Part shown: positions 45,222 through 54,074 of the stretch, in pieces
Layout: each line of letters opens with the position of its first letter
Position numbering within the stretch: the first letter of the stretch is position 1
Assembly (NCBI RefSeq): GCF_900107995.1
Contig: NZ_FNUM01000002.1
Span: 456,283-520,282 of the forward strand
Origin: Alcanivorax sp. DSM 26293
Lineage (GTDB): Bacteria; Pseudomonadota; Gammaproteobacteria; Pseudomonadales; Alcanivoracaceae
Direction of reading: 5' to 3'
DNA: 64,000 nucleotides
The notes under the pieces: model-generated
Told to the model about the DNA's origin: nothing
What the model saw: only the letters and a program-made list of their open reading frames with translations
The model's database searches: none
Made by a program: the position numbers and the translations under genes

Positions 45222-46352
45222 TTACTTGATTCGGTTCACAATCACGCTACCGATGGAGTAACCGGCCCCAAAGGAACAGATCACGCCTTTGGTATCCACC
45301 GGCAGATCCGCGTTGTACTTATGGAAGGCAATGATGGAACCGGCGGAACTGGTGTTGGCATAGTCATCCAGAATCACCGGGGCTTCCTCACGGGAAGCCG
45401 GGCGTCCCAGGACCCGTTTGGAAATCAGTTCATTCATGCTCAGGTTGGCCTGGTGCAGCCACATCCGGCTGAGGGCCTCCACCGGCACCCCGGTATCAGA
45501 TAGATGCGAGGCAATCTGCTCGGCCACCATGGGGCAGACTTCCTTGAAAACGCGGCGCCCTTCCTGGCGGAACAGCTTGTCGCGAGCGCCAATGCCGCTT
45601 TCATCCGCACGGTTCAGAAAACCGAAATTGTTGCGGATATTATTGGAAAACTTGGTCTGCAACCGGGTGCCCAGCACTTCCCACTGGTTGTCGGAGGTGG
45701 CGTCTTCCTTGCGCTCCAGAATCACCGCGGTGGCCACGTCACCAAAAATGAAATGGCAGTCGCGATCTTCCCAGGCCAGGTGACCGGAACAGATTTCCGG
45801 ATTGACCATCAGCACCCGACGGGCGCTGCCATTACGGATGGCATCCACACCGGCCTGAATCCCGAAGGTGGCGCTGGAACAGGCCACATTCATGTCATAG
45901 CCCCAGCCGTGCTCCATGCCCAGGGCCGCCTGGACTTCCACGGCCATGGCCGGATACGGGCGCTGCATGTTGGAACAGGCCACCAGGACAGCATCCAGAT
46001 CGTCCGCGGTCAGGTTGGCATGTTCCAGGGCCTGCCTGGCCGCTTTGACAGCAATTTCCGCCTGAATGGATACCTCATCGTCAGATCGCTCGGCGATGCG
46101 GGGAGCCATCCGGTCCGGATCAAGAATCCCGCTCTTGTCGATGACAAAGCGCTGCTTGATACCGGAGGCCTTTTCGATAAAGGCGCTGTCTGAAGGACCC
46201 AGGGCATCCACTTCGCCGGCCTCGATGGCCTCGGCGTTACGCGCATTGAACCGCTTCACATACTCGTTGAAGGATTCCACCAATTCATCGTTGGTGATGG
46301 TCTGCTCCGGGGTCCACAGGCCGGTGCCACTGATTACTACAGAATAGCTCAC
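45222..46352 (-). CDS. Beta-ketoacyl-ACP synthase III-like protein (PA3286 type)
   Basis: A 376-residue thiolase-fold condensing enzyme. The catalytic triad is Cys158 in DMNVACSSATF, His in MWLHQANLSMN and Asn in YANTSSAGS. The longer N-terminus (TITNDELVESFNEYVKRFNARNAEAIEAGEVDAL) marks the KAS III subgroup that P. aeruginosa uses to draw octanoyl-CoA from beta-oxidation into fatty-acid synthesis. By analogy it could recycle medium-chain acyl-CoA here, which would suit an alkane or lipid user, but that is inference. It has its own terminator. Confidence 0.87.
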   Translation of the reverse strand: MSYSVVISGTGLWTPEQTITNDELVESFNEYVKRFNARNAEAIEAGEVDALGPSDSAFIEKASGIKQRFVIDKSGILDPDRMAPRIAERSDDEVSIQAEIAVKAARQALEHANLTADDLDAVLVACSNMQRPYPAMAVEVQAALGMEHGWGYDMNVACSSATFGIQAGVDAIRNGSARRVLMVNPEICSGHLAWEDRDCHFIFGDVATAVILERKEDATSDNQWEVLGTRLQTKFSNNIRNNFGFLNRADESGIGARDKLFRQEGRRVFKEVCPMVAEQIASHLSDTGVPVEALSRMWLHQANLSMNELISKRVLGRPASREEAPVILDDYANTSSAGSIIAFHKYNADLPVDTKGVICSFGAGYSIGSVIVNRIK

Positions 46353-46486
46353 AAGCGAGTCCTCGCACTCGAACGGGGTAAAGGGCCCCGTTCCACAAAT
46401 GGGATAATGGGTCGATTATCCGGATTCGGAGTGGCCAGCGCAAAGGGCGTGGGTGGATAGTTGTTATGCTTGTTACGGAGTCAATG

Positions 46487-46595
46487 CAGGAGCGCCGCTT
46501 GAGGCGCGAATCGGGCGTAACGTTCTTCTGTGCCTGATCGTCTTCCGTGTGTTTCCTCGCACGCGAGGTTCGCGCCTAAAGCGGCGCTCCTACAG
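46487..46595. repeat. REPIN-like inverted palindrome pair
   Basis: CAGGAGCGCCGCTTGAGGCGCGAA (46487-46510) and, inverted, TTCGCGCCTAAAGCGGCGCTCCTACAG (46569-46595) match over about 24 bp. Each end is itself a palindrome (GCCGCTTgagGCGC-like). It lies between the KAS III gene and hrpA. The core GGAGCG(C/G)CGC recurs at 50.5 kb. Confidence 0.85.
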
Positions 46596-46619
46596 CGGCT
46601 TCGTAGAGGGGTTGACTGA

Positions 46620-49600
46620 TCAGCAGAGTTCCCACTGCTTGTTGAGACGCTTGGCAGAGACCGGGACCCGGGTGCCAAGCTGTTGTGCAAAAAGGCTCAC
46701 CCGGTATTCCTGCAACATCCAGAAATACTCTTGCAGAGGCGTCGGCTGCTGCCACAGGGGCATACCCGCAGCACGAGTGGCGTATTGCTTGTCAAAGGCC
46801 TCCAGCTCTGCGGTCAGGGTGCGGTCCTTGCCAATCTGGCCACCCAGTTTGTCCAGACGGTGGCTGATAGCCTCCAGATAGCGCGGGTATTCCATCAACC
46901 AGGGGCAGGGCACCTGCAGCAGGAAATCGTCGCGGAACAAGTTGCCCAGTTGTTGCTTAAGGTCCCGGTGGGCATGGGCCCAGGCCAGCGGGAAGTTTTT
47001 TTCCAGCTTGCCCATCAGCTGCCGATAATCGGCGAACAGCTTGCCGAAAGCGCTCAATTGCTGGCCTGCCCAGGGCACGAAATCCCCCCGATGGGCATCC
47101 AGACGGGCCCGGAAGGCAGCCTCATCGCGTACCGGCTCGTCCAGCCGGAAATGCTCTGCCAGCAGACGCAGTACCGCATGATCCAGTGCCTGGCGGGCCA
47201 TGGCGCCCTTCTCGCCCTTGAGCTTCTGAAAACCGGGCATCTGTGAGGCCTGTTTGCGCAGGTCACGCAGCTGGATACTGAGTTTGAAGCCCAACAGCCG
47301 TGCCGTACCCCACTGATGGTTCCAGCGGGCCTCATCCACATCATCACGGTAGCGAAGCTCCACCGCGTCGCCATCATCTTCCAGGGCGGGATAGCGGCGC
47401 ACCACCATGCCACCCAGATCCTGTTCGTGGGTGTCCGGCAGGCGACCGAACAGCCAATCCTGCCCTCGCGGTACTGGTTCCTGTGCCGCCGGTTCCGGCA
47501 GGTTAGCGGTGACACCAGCCAGTTTGTCACGGACTTCGTCCAGGTGGCGTCCCTGGGCCAGCACTTTCCGGTTACCGTCCACCCGGTCCACCACCTGGAT
47601 AAACATGCGCAGATGGTCGGGCAGCGTGGCATCCTGCCACTCTTCCCGTTCGATCCGCACACCGGTCATTCGTTGCAATTCACGGGTCATGGCCGACAGT
47701 AACGGCTCCTGGGGATCCAGGGTATCCAGAAGCGCGCCGACAAAGTCCGGCACGGGAACAAAATGACGGCGGCGGGCCTTGGGTAACGCACGGATCAGGG
47801 CTTCCAGTTTTTCCCGCAGCAACCCGGGGACCAGCCAGTCCAGCCGTGTGTCCGGCACTTGATTGAGGACCGCGAGCGGGACAATCAACGTGACGCCGTC
47901 GCGCTCCCCGGTGGGATCGAAGCTGTATTCCAGCGGCAGGCTGATGCCATCCAGGCGCAGCTGATCCGGGAACTGGTCGCTGCCCAGATCCGGGCTCCGT
48001 GACAACAGGAAATCCCGCGGCATCAGCAGTGCTTCTTTCTGGGCCGGCGAGGCCTTTTTGTTATACCAGCTCATCAGCCCGGCCAGGCTGGTCACGTCCT
48101 GCGGCAACCGCTCATCGTAAAAGGCCACCCGGGCCTCCTCGTCCACCAGGATATCGCGCCGGCGCAACTTGTGTTCCATCTCCTCGAGGGTTTCGAATTG
48201 CTCCCGGTTGGCCTTCACGAAGGGCGGCTCCCGGTGCAACTCTCCCATCACCAGCCCTTCGCGAATCATCAATTCGCGGGCTTCCTGGGGATGAATGGGC
48301 GCATAGTTGACCCGCCGACCGCTGGCCAGAATCAGGCCGAACAGGTTCACCTGCTCCTTGGCCATGGCACACCCCCGCTTCTTCGACCAGTGGGGCTCGA
48401 AATACTGGCGTTTGACCAGGTGAGCGGCGGCAGCTTCCACCCATTCCGGCTCAATTCGCGCCACAGTACGGGCAAACAACCGACTGGTTTCCACTTGCTC
48501 CGCCGCCATCAGCCAGCGGGCCTTGGTTTTCGACAGGGACGAGCCCGGCCAGATCAGCGGCTTGCGATTACGGGTGGACAGCCACTCCCCCTCGTCCGTG
48601 CGCTGCATGACGTTGGCCAGCAACCCGGGCAACAGGGCCTGATGCAGGGGCCCGTAGGCACCGTCGGCCAGCCCCTGCTCGTTCATGGCCGGCGGGTTCA
48701 GCTCCCAGCCCTGCTCCTTGCACAGCAACAGCAGCTGGCGGTGGGTATCTCGCCACTCGCGCATGCGAGTGGGCGACAGGAAGGTTTTCTTCAGCAGCTT
48801 CTCATACTGGTTGCGGCTGAGGGACTCCCGTTGGTTCTCCGCCCATTGCCACAACTTGACGAAAAACAGGAAATCCGAGTCCTTGTCGGTGAACGGCTGA
48901 TGGGCCTGATCCGCCTGCTGCTGCTTGTCATGGGGCCGATCGCGGGGGTCCTGGGCGGCCAGAGCGGACACGATGATCAGCGCTTCGCGCAGCACCTTCT
49001 GCCGGGACGCCGCCACCAGTATCCGCCCCAGGGTCGGGTCCAGCGGAAAGCGGGCCAACTGCCGGCCCAGGGGGGTAAGGGTCTGTTTCGGCGTCAGCGC
49101 GCCCAGCTCATCCAGCAGCCGGTAACCGTCACGGATCAGGCGCCCGTCCGGCGGCTCAATGAAGGGAAAATCCTCCACCCGGCCCAGTTTCAGGTCGGCC
49201 ATCTGCAGAATCACCGCTGCCAGGTTGGTGCGCTGAATCTCCGGGTCGGTGAAAGCGGGACGATTGAGGAAGTCGTCTTCCTCGTACAGCCGAAAACAGA
49301 TACCCGGCATGATCCGCCCGCTGCGCCCGGCCCGCTGATTGGCGCTGGCCTGACTGACCGGCTCCACCGGCAGCCGCTGCACCTTGGAGTGCACGCTGTA
49401 ACGGCTGATGCGGGCGGTGCCGGCATCGATGACATAACGAATACCCGGCACGGTCAGGGACGTTTCCGCCACATTGGTACTGAGCACCACTCGCCGACCC
49501 CGGTGGGACGCAAAAATGCGGTGTTGCTCCGCCTGGCTCAATCGCGCATAGAGCGGCAGGATTTCCGTGTCTCTCAGTTCGCAGCGCTTCAAGTGATGAT

Positions 49601-50504
49601 GCACATCGCGAATATCCCGCTCGCCGGCCAGAAAAACCAGAACATCCCGTGCTACGGGCAGGCCCTCGCGGCGCTCCTCGCGCTGGATTTCCTGCAGCAC
49701 GTCTTCAATCTGACGCGACAGTTCCTGGCCTTCAGCGGGAGGCCGGTAGCGCATTTCCACCGGGTAGGTCCGCCCGGAAACCTCCAACACCGGAGCCTCA
49801 CCGAAATGCCGGGCAAAACGTTCGTGGTCGATGGTGGCCGAGGTAATGATGAGTTTCAGGTCCGGACGCCTGGGTAACAGCTGCTTGAGATAGCCGAGCA
49901 GAAAGTCGATGTTCAGACTGCGTTCGTGGGCTTCATCGATAATCAGGGTGTCGTACTGGTTGAGAAAGCGATCCTGCTGGATTTCATTGAGCAGCATGCC
50001 ATCGGTGAGCACCTTGATCAGACTGGTCTCGCTGACCTGCTCGGCGAAACGCACCTTGAAGCCAACGGCACTGCCAAGCGGGCTGTTGAGCTCTTCCGCT
50101 ACCCGGCTGGCCACGGCACGGGCCGCCAGCCGCCTTGGCTGGGTGTGACCGATGGTGCCCTCAATGCCCCGCCCCAGCTCCAGGCAGATCTTCGGCAGCT
50201 GGGTGGTCTTGCCGGAGCCGGTTTCCCCGGCAATCACCACCACCTGATGGTCGCGGATCGCTGTCTTGATCTCCTCACGGCTGGCCACCACCGGCAGGTC
50301 CGGCCAGTTCAGTACGGGCTGGGACGCCTGACGTTTTTCCCGATTGGCAATGGAAGCGGCAATGGCCTTGGATACCTTCTCCACGGCCTGGTCATTGCGC
50401 TTGTCAGCAGGCAAGCGAGACAGACCATCGATCCGCTTTTTCAAGCGAAAATGATCCGCTCTGCGAACGTTACCCAGCTGGCTGTAGAGTGGCTTCAAAG
50501 ACAT
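46620..50504 (-). CDS. hrpA: ATP-dependent RNA helicase HrpA
   Basis: A 1294-residue DEAH-box helicase, near the 1300 of E. coli HrpA, so complete. Motif I is VVIAGETGSGKTTQLPKI, motif II is LIIDEAHERSLN, motif III is ITSATID, and motif VI is QRAGRSGR. These are followed by HA2, OB-fold and the long C-terminal DUF3418 region particular to HrpA. It has been linked to mRNA processing and rescue of stalled ribosomes. The ATG at 50504 is used. A TTG-started extension of five codons exists. REPIN-like pairs flank the gene on both sides. Confidence 0.96.
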   Translation of the reverse strand: MSLKPLYSQLGNVRRADHFRLKKRIDGLSRLPADKRNDQAVEKVSKAIAASIANREKRQASQPVLNWPDLPVVASREEIKTAIRDHQVVVIAGETGSGKTTQLPKICLELGRGIEGTIGHTQPRRLAARAVASRVAEELNSPLGSAVGFKVRFAEQVSETSLIKVLTDGMLLNEIQQDRFLNQYDTLIIDEAHERSLNIDFLLGYLKQLLPRRPDLKLIITSATIDHERFARHFGEAPVLEVSGRTYPVEMRYRPPAEGQELSRQIEDVLQEIQREERREGLPVARDVLVFLAGERDIRDVHHHLKRCELRDTEILPLYARLSQAEQHRIFASHRGRRVVLSTNVAETSLTVPGIRYVIDAGTARISRYSVHSKVQRLPVEPVSQASANQRAGRSGRIMPGICFRLYEEDDFLNRPAFTDPEIQRTNLAAVILQMADLKLGRVEDFPFIEPPDGRLIRDGYRLLDELGALTPKQTLTPLGRQLARFPLDPTLGRILVAASRQKVLREALIIVSALAAQDPRDRPHDKQQQADQAHQPFTDKDSDFLFFVKLWQWAENQRESLSRNQYEKLLKKTFLSPTRMREWRDTHRQLLLLCKEQGWELNPPAMNEQGLADGAYGPLHQALLPGLLANVMQRTDEGEWLSTRNRKPLIWPGSSLSKTKARWLMAAEQVETSRLFARTVARIEPEWVEAAAAHLVKRQYFEPHWSKKRGCAMAKEQVNLFGLILASGRRVNYAPIHPQEARELMIREGLVMGELHREPPFVKANREQFETLEEMEHKLRRRDILVDEEARVAFYDERLPQDVTSLAGLMSWYNKKASPAQKEALLMPRDFLLSRSPDLGSDQFPDQLRLDGISLPLEYSFDPTGERDGVTLIVPLAVLNQVPDTRLDWLVPGLLREKLEALIRALPKARRRHFVPVPDFVGALLDTLDPQEPLLSAMTRELQRMTGVRIEREEWQDATLPDHLRMFIQVVDRVDGNRKVLAQGRHLDEVRDKLAGVTANLPEPAAQEPVPRGQDWLFGRLPDTHEQDLGGMVVRRYPALEDDGDAVELRYRDDVDEARWNHQWGTARLLGFKLSIQLRDLRKQASQMPGFQKLKGEKGAMARQALDHAVLRLLAEHFRLDEPVRDEAAFRARLDAHRGDFVPWAGQQLSAFGKLFADYRQLMGKLEKNFPLAWAHAHRDLKQQLGNLFRDDFLLQVPCPWLMEYPRYLEAISHRLDKLGGQIGKDRTLTAELEAFDKQYATRAAGMPLWQQPTPLQEYFWMLQEYRVSLFAQQLGTRVPVSAKRLNKQWELC

Positions 50505-50531
50505 GAAAAATTCAATCAACCATAAAACGTC

Positions 50532-50610
50532 GTAGGAGCGGCGCCCGAGCCGCGGGTCGTACTTGGGAAAACCCTCGCAAGCAGGTTCGCGGCTCGAGCG
50601 CCGCTCCTAC
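50532..50610. repeat. REPIN-like inverted palindrome pair upstream of hrpA
   Basis: GTAGGAGCGGCGCCCGAGCCGCG (50532-50554) and, inverted, TTCGCGGCTCGAGCGCCGCTCCTAC (50586-50610). It is very close to the classic Pseudomonas REP consensus GTAGGAGCGG. The space between the ends is about 30 nt. It lies between hrpA and the M61 peptidase gene. Confidence 0.88.
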
Positions 50611-50636
50611 AGTCACTTCACACTCCAGGGTTTGCG

Positions 50637-52436
50637 CTATTCATTGCCTTGCCAATGCAGCCAGGCCTTGCCCTTCTCGGTTAACCCGCCCTTGGCAATG
50701 GTCAGATACGCGGTACTCGGCTCGGTGGGCGCCACTTTCACGTTGAACTTCATCAGCTCGTCGCGACGGAAAGCATGCACTTCCACCATTTCGCCGGGCA
50801 GGAAGTTGGCCAGCAAATTGTCGATATTGCCCTGTGTGGCCTGCAGGCCATCCACAGCGATGATCACATCCCCGGCGGATAATCCGGCTGCCATGGCCGG
50901 GCCCTGCTCGAAGGCGACAGCAATCTTCGCGCCCATGGGGTCGGCAACCAGCCGCGCGCCCAGATTGGCAATACCCTCCTTGCCCGGCTTGCCACCGTTG
51001 TCACCATGGCTGGCCGCACTGCGCCAGTTCAGCTCTACGCCCCGCTCAGCCAAAAGTTCCGCCAGTGGCAGATCTTCGGTGCTGTAGAGCGCCTGCTCGA
51101 AAAAGTCTGTCATCTCGCAACCGGCCACTTCCTCGGCCAGGGGCTGGATGCCCTGCTCCGGTACGCCTTCGCCGGTCTGGCCGTAACGGGCCCAGAGCAA
51201 TCGCATAAGGTCATCCAGGGACTTCTTCTCGGCGGTCAGATTTCGCAGGGTCAGATCCAGCGCCAGCGCCACCAATGAGCCCTTGGTGTAATAGCTGACG
51301 ATGCCATTGGGAGCGTTTTCGTCCTGCTTGTAGAAGCGGGTCCAGGCATCGAAGCTGGATTCGGTAACGGTCTGCTTGTGACGGCCCTGTCCACGATAGA
51401 CCCGACTGAGCGTTTGCCCGAGAAGCTCCAGATAGCTCTGCGGCGGAATCAGGCCGGTACGGGTCAGCGACAGGTCATCGTAATAACTGGTGATACCCTC
51501 GAAAGCCCACAGCAGTTCCGTGTGCACTTCCCGAGACAGATCAAAGGGCGTGAACGCCGCCGGCTTGATCCGTTTTATATTCCAGGTGTGGAAATATTCG
51601 TGGCTGCACAGGCCCAGATAATTGCGATAGCCATCGCGTACCTTGCCGGGCTCGTCGGTGCGCTTGGGCAGGTCGTCGCGGGCACACATGAGACTGGTGG
51701 AATTACGATGTTCCAGACCGCCGTACCCGTTGCCGGTGACCAACGTCATAAACACATAGCGATCCATGGGCGCCGGTTCGCCAAACATGCGGATATGGTG
51801 TTCGCAGATCGGCTTCAGGTCCCGGCACAGCCGCGCCATATCGGTCTTGTGACGACCGGCCATCACCACCCAGTGCGGTACACCACAGGCTTCGAACTGG
51901 GCATACTCGAAGGGGCCCATTTCCACCGGATGGTCGATCAGGGCATCGTAGTTGTCCACCCGGAAACGGCCAAAACCCAGCTCCGAGCCGGTCAGCCGGG
52001 GCAGCCCGGTAGCCAGGTGCCAGCCCAGGTAGGCGGTACCTTCCGGTGCGTCAATATCCACTTCGCAGGGCTGATCCTCATGCCCCATGGGTGCCAGGAA
52101 TACACAGGTGCCATTGAAATAACCGTGGGTGGTATCCAGGTGGGCGCCACGCACGGACAGGTCCCAGGCGTAAACGTGGTATTGCAGCTGCACCGGACCA
52201 TCGCAAGGTGGCACCTGCCAGGTTTGCTTGTCGATTTTCGCCACGGGCAGCGTCTCACCCTGGCAACTGGCCTCCAGATAGACCAGATGGCGGGCGAAAT
52301 CCCGGATCATGTAGCTGCCGGGAATCCAGGCCGGCAGCGTAAACGCCTGCCCTTCCGGGGTCGGCTTCGCCACGGTCAGCGTCACTTCAAAAAGATGGGC
52401 TTCAGGGCGCAGTGGGCGAATCCGGTATTCGATCAT
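50637..52436 (-). CDS. M61-family (glycyl aminopeptidase-like) metallopeptidase with PDZ domain
   Basis: A 599-residue cytoplasmic peptidase (no signal peptide seen). The N-terminal beta domain (IEYRIRPLRPEAHLFEVTLTV) is typical of M61. The zinc site is HEYFHTWNIKRIKP, with the third ligand Glu downstream in LLWAFEGITSYYDDL. The C-terminal about 90 residues form a PDZ domain (LGARLVADPMGAKIAVAFEQGPAMAAGLSAGDVIIAVDG). M61 enzymes release N-terminal Gly or Ala. The start at 52436 is fixed by AGGAGAAACC just before the ATG. The gene is divergent from the lipase-like hydrolase. Confidence 0.93.
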   Translation of the reverse strand: MIEYRIRPLRPEAHLFEVTLTVAKPTPEGQAFTLPAWIPGSYMIRDFARHLVYLEASCQGETLPVAKIDKQTWQVPPCDGPVQLQYHVYAWDLSVRGAHLDTTHGYFNGTCVFLAPMGHEDQPCEVDIDAPEGTAYLGWHLATGLPRLTGSELGFGRFRVDNYDALIDHPVEMGPFEYAQFEACGVPHWVVMAGRHKTDMARLCRDLKPICEHHIRMFGEPAPMDRYVFMTLVTGNGYGGLEHRNSTSLMCARDDLPKRTDEPGKVRDGYRNYLGLCSHEYFHTWNIKRIKPAAFTPFDLSREVHTELLWAFEGITSYYDDLSLTRTGLIPPQSYLELLGQTLSRVYRGQGRHKQTVTESSFDAWTRFYKQDENAPNGIVSYYTKGSLVALALDLTLRNLTAEKKSLDDLMRLLWARYGQTGEGVPEQGIQPLAEEVAGCEMTDFFEQALYSTEDLPLAELLAERGVELNWRSAASHGDNGGKPGKEGIANLGARLVADPMGAKIAVAFEQGPAMAAGLSAGDVIIAVDGLQATQGNIDNLLANFLPGEMVEVHAFRRDELMKFNVKVAPTEPSTAYLTIAKGGLTEKGKAWLHWQGNE

Positions 52437-52646
52437 GGTTTCTCCTGGAAATCGGGCAGCGTGCAACAGCGTCCGGCATGGTAGTTGCTGCATCACCCTG
52501 TTGCCATAGCTGTTATTATGCCATGGTCCGTGACGGGCTCAGGCAACCTGTCCGACAGGCTGCCGCGGGAACGTTTTCCCTCGCCAGCAACGCCTGCACG
52601 CCACAGGCATCCAACCTGTCCACTGACCGCGCCGCCGGAGAATGTT

Positions 52647-53573
52647 ATGAGCAAGCAGATGCGCTACCTGAATACGGGCGACGGCCATTCCACCGCCATT
52701 CATCACTGGCCCACCGAAGCCGCCACGTCAAAGGGCATTATGGTGTGGCTGCACGGCATGGCGGAGCATGGTGCCCGTTATGAGGCCCTGGCGAAAGCGC
52801 TGAACGACCAGGGCTGGCATCTGTATTGCCCGGACCACCGTGGCCACGGCCTGAGCATCAGCGAGGCTTGCCCGAAAGGCCATATCGGTGATGAAAACGG
52901 CTGGGATTGCCTGGTACAGGATGCGATTGCCGTGATCACCATGGCCCGTGAAACCCACCCGGGGCTTCCCTGCGTGCTTGGCGGCCACAGCATGGGCTCG
53001 TTCATTGCCCTGGCAGCGGCCCAACAGACCGGCGAGAACCTGGCCGGACTGGTGCTCTGTGCCAGCGACTATCACCCGGCAACGTTTTACACCCTGATGG
53101 GGCTGCCCGTGAAACTGGCACGGCGCCGTAATGGCAAGCGCGGTGTCAGCCCCTTGATTCGCAGAATGACGTTTGGCGCCTGGGCCAAACGCGTGCCCGA
53201 CCCCAGCAGTGAGTTCGACTGGCTGAGCAACGACCGGGACCAGGTACAACGTTATCTGGATGATGATCTGTGTGGTTTCGATTGCACCACCGAGTCCTGG
53301 TGCCAGTTGATCGACGGACTACGTCAGATCCACAGCATCCAGCATCTTGCCGAACTCCCCGATGCGTTACCGGTGTTACTGCTAGGCGGTGAGCAGGATC
53401 CCATGAGTGATATGGGCAAGGGCATGATGGCCCTTGAGCAAGTCCTGCATACCATGGAGCAACCCTTGACCGCGCACTTCTGGCCTGACGGACGCCATGA
53501 ACTTCTCAATGATCACTGCCGGGAGCAGGTACTGGATGCATTGCGCCAATGGCTTGATCCCCTGGCGGGGTAG
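52647..53573 (+). CDS. Alpha/beta hydrolase of the monoacylglycerol-lipase/lysophospholipase type
   Basis: A 308-residue serine hydrolase (Hydrolase_4 type). VWLHGMAEHGARYEALAKALNDQGWHLYCPDHRGHGLS is the family signature, with the oxyanion HG. The nucleophile Ser is in LGGHSMGSFIAL, Asp in GGEQDPMSD and His in DGRHELLND. The length and motif match lysophospholipase L2 or monoacylglycerol lipase. It may release fatty acids from membrane or storage lipids, and the fatty acyl chain is not specified by the sequence. I chose the ATG at 52647 preceded by CGGAGAA. The frame open from 52485 is intergenic. A bidirectional terminator follows. Confidence 0.88.
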   Translation: MSKQMRYLNTGDGHSTAIHHWPTEAATSKGIMVWLHGMAEHGARYEALAKALNDQGWHLYCPDHRGHGLSISEACPKGHIGDENGWDCLVQDAIAVITMARETHPGLPCVLGGHSMGSFIALAAAQQTGENLAGLVLCASDYHPATFYTLMGLPVKLARRRNGKRGVSPLIRRMTFGAWAKRVPDPSSEFDWLSNDRDQVQRYLDDDLCGFDCTTESWCQLIDGLRQIHSIQHLAELPDALPVLLLGGEQDPMSDMGKGMMALEQVLHTMEQPLTAHFWPDGRHELLNDHCREQVLDALRQWLDPLAG

Positions 53574-53622
53574 CGATGATGACAGGCGTCAGGTCAGCGC
53601 CATTTCACCGCTAATGGATCAT

Positions 53623-53655
53623 AAAAAAAGCGGGCTTTAACAAGCCCGCTTTTTT
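53623..53655. terminator. Bidirectional rho-independent terminator
   Basis: AGCGGGCTT with a short loop and AAGCCCGCT. Seven A residues precede it and six T residues follow. It lies between the lipase-like gene and the coiled-coil gene, which converge. Confidence 0.95.
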
Positions 53656-53678
53656 GTGTGTAGCTCGTTGCTACACCG

Positions 53679-53966
53679 TTACTTGAACAAATTGTTTTTG
53701 ATGTCCTTGAGGCCATCCAGGGTGCTATCCCAGGTTTTTTCCACGCTGGCCTTCACATCTTCCCAGCGGGCGTTGCTATCGTTACGCAACTCATCAAGCC
53801 GGGCCGCCAGTTCCTGGCGTTTTTCCTTCAGCTCCAGCTTGCGACTTTCCCACTTGTGACGAACGTCTTCACTGGCTTTGTCCGCCTTGACTTGCAACTG
53901 GTCGAATTCATTATCCAGTTCGTTAAGCTTACCTTTAATCTTTTCGATGAAAGCATTGCGATCCAT
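53679..53966 (-). CDS. Small coiled-coil protein
   Basis: A 95-residue, highly charged, helical protein (MDRNAFIEKIKGKLNELDNEFDQLQVKADKASEDVRHKWESRKLELKEKRQELAARLDEL and onward). Heptad hydrophobic residues recur throughout, so it is a long coiled coil. There is no signal peptide or known domain. Similar short proteins are annotated as sll1863-like stress or DUF-type proteins, and the function is unknown. The start is fixed by GGAGATTGTG before the ATG. A GTG one codon earlier is possible. It converges on the lipase-like gene at a bidirectional terminator. Confidence 0.78.
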   Translation of the reverse strand: MDRNAFIEKIKGKLNELDNEFDQLQVKADKASEDVRHKWESRKLELKEKRQELAARLDELRNDSNARWEDVKASVEKTWDSTLDGLKDIKNNLFK

Positions 53967-54074
53967 CACAATCTCCTTTCAATGAATGGGTACCTCTATC
54001 ATGGGGCTGACAAAGGGCTTTTCCATGGCAACTTTGTAAAACATCCCTTTACTTTGTCGCCGTCCCGGCTAAAT

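Noticed and set aside
48171-49877. 568-codon plus-strand frame opposite hrpA
   Set aside because: It is antisense to HrpA, whose helicase motifs are intact. It shows no protein-like features.
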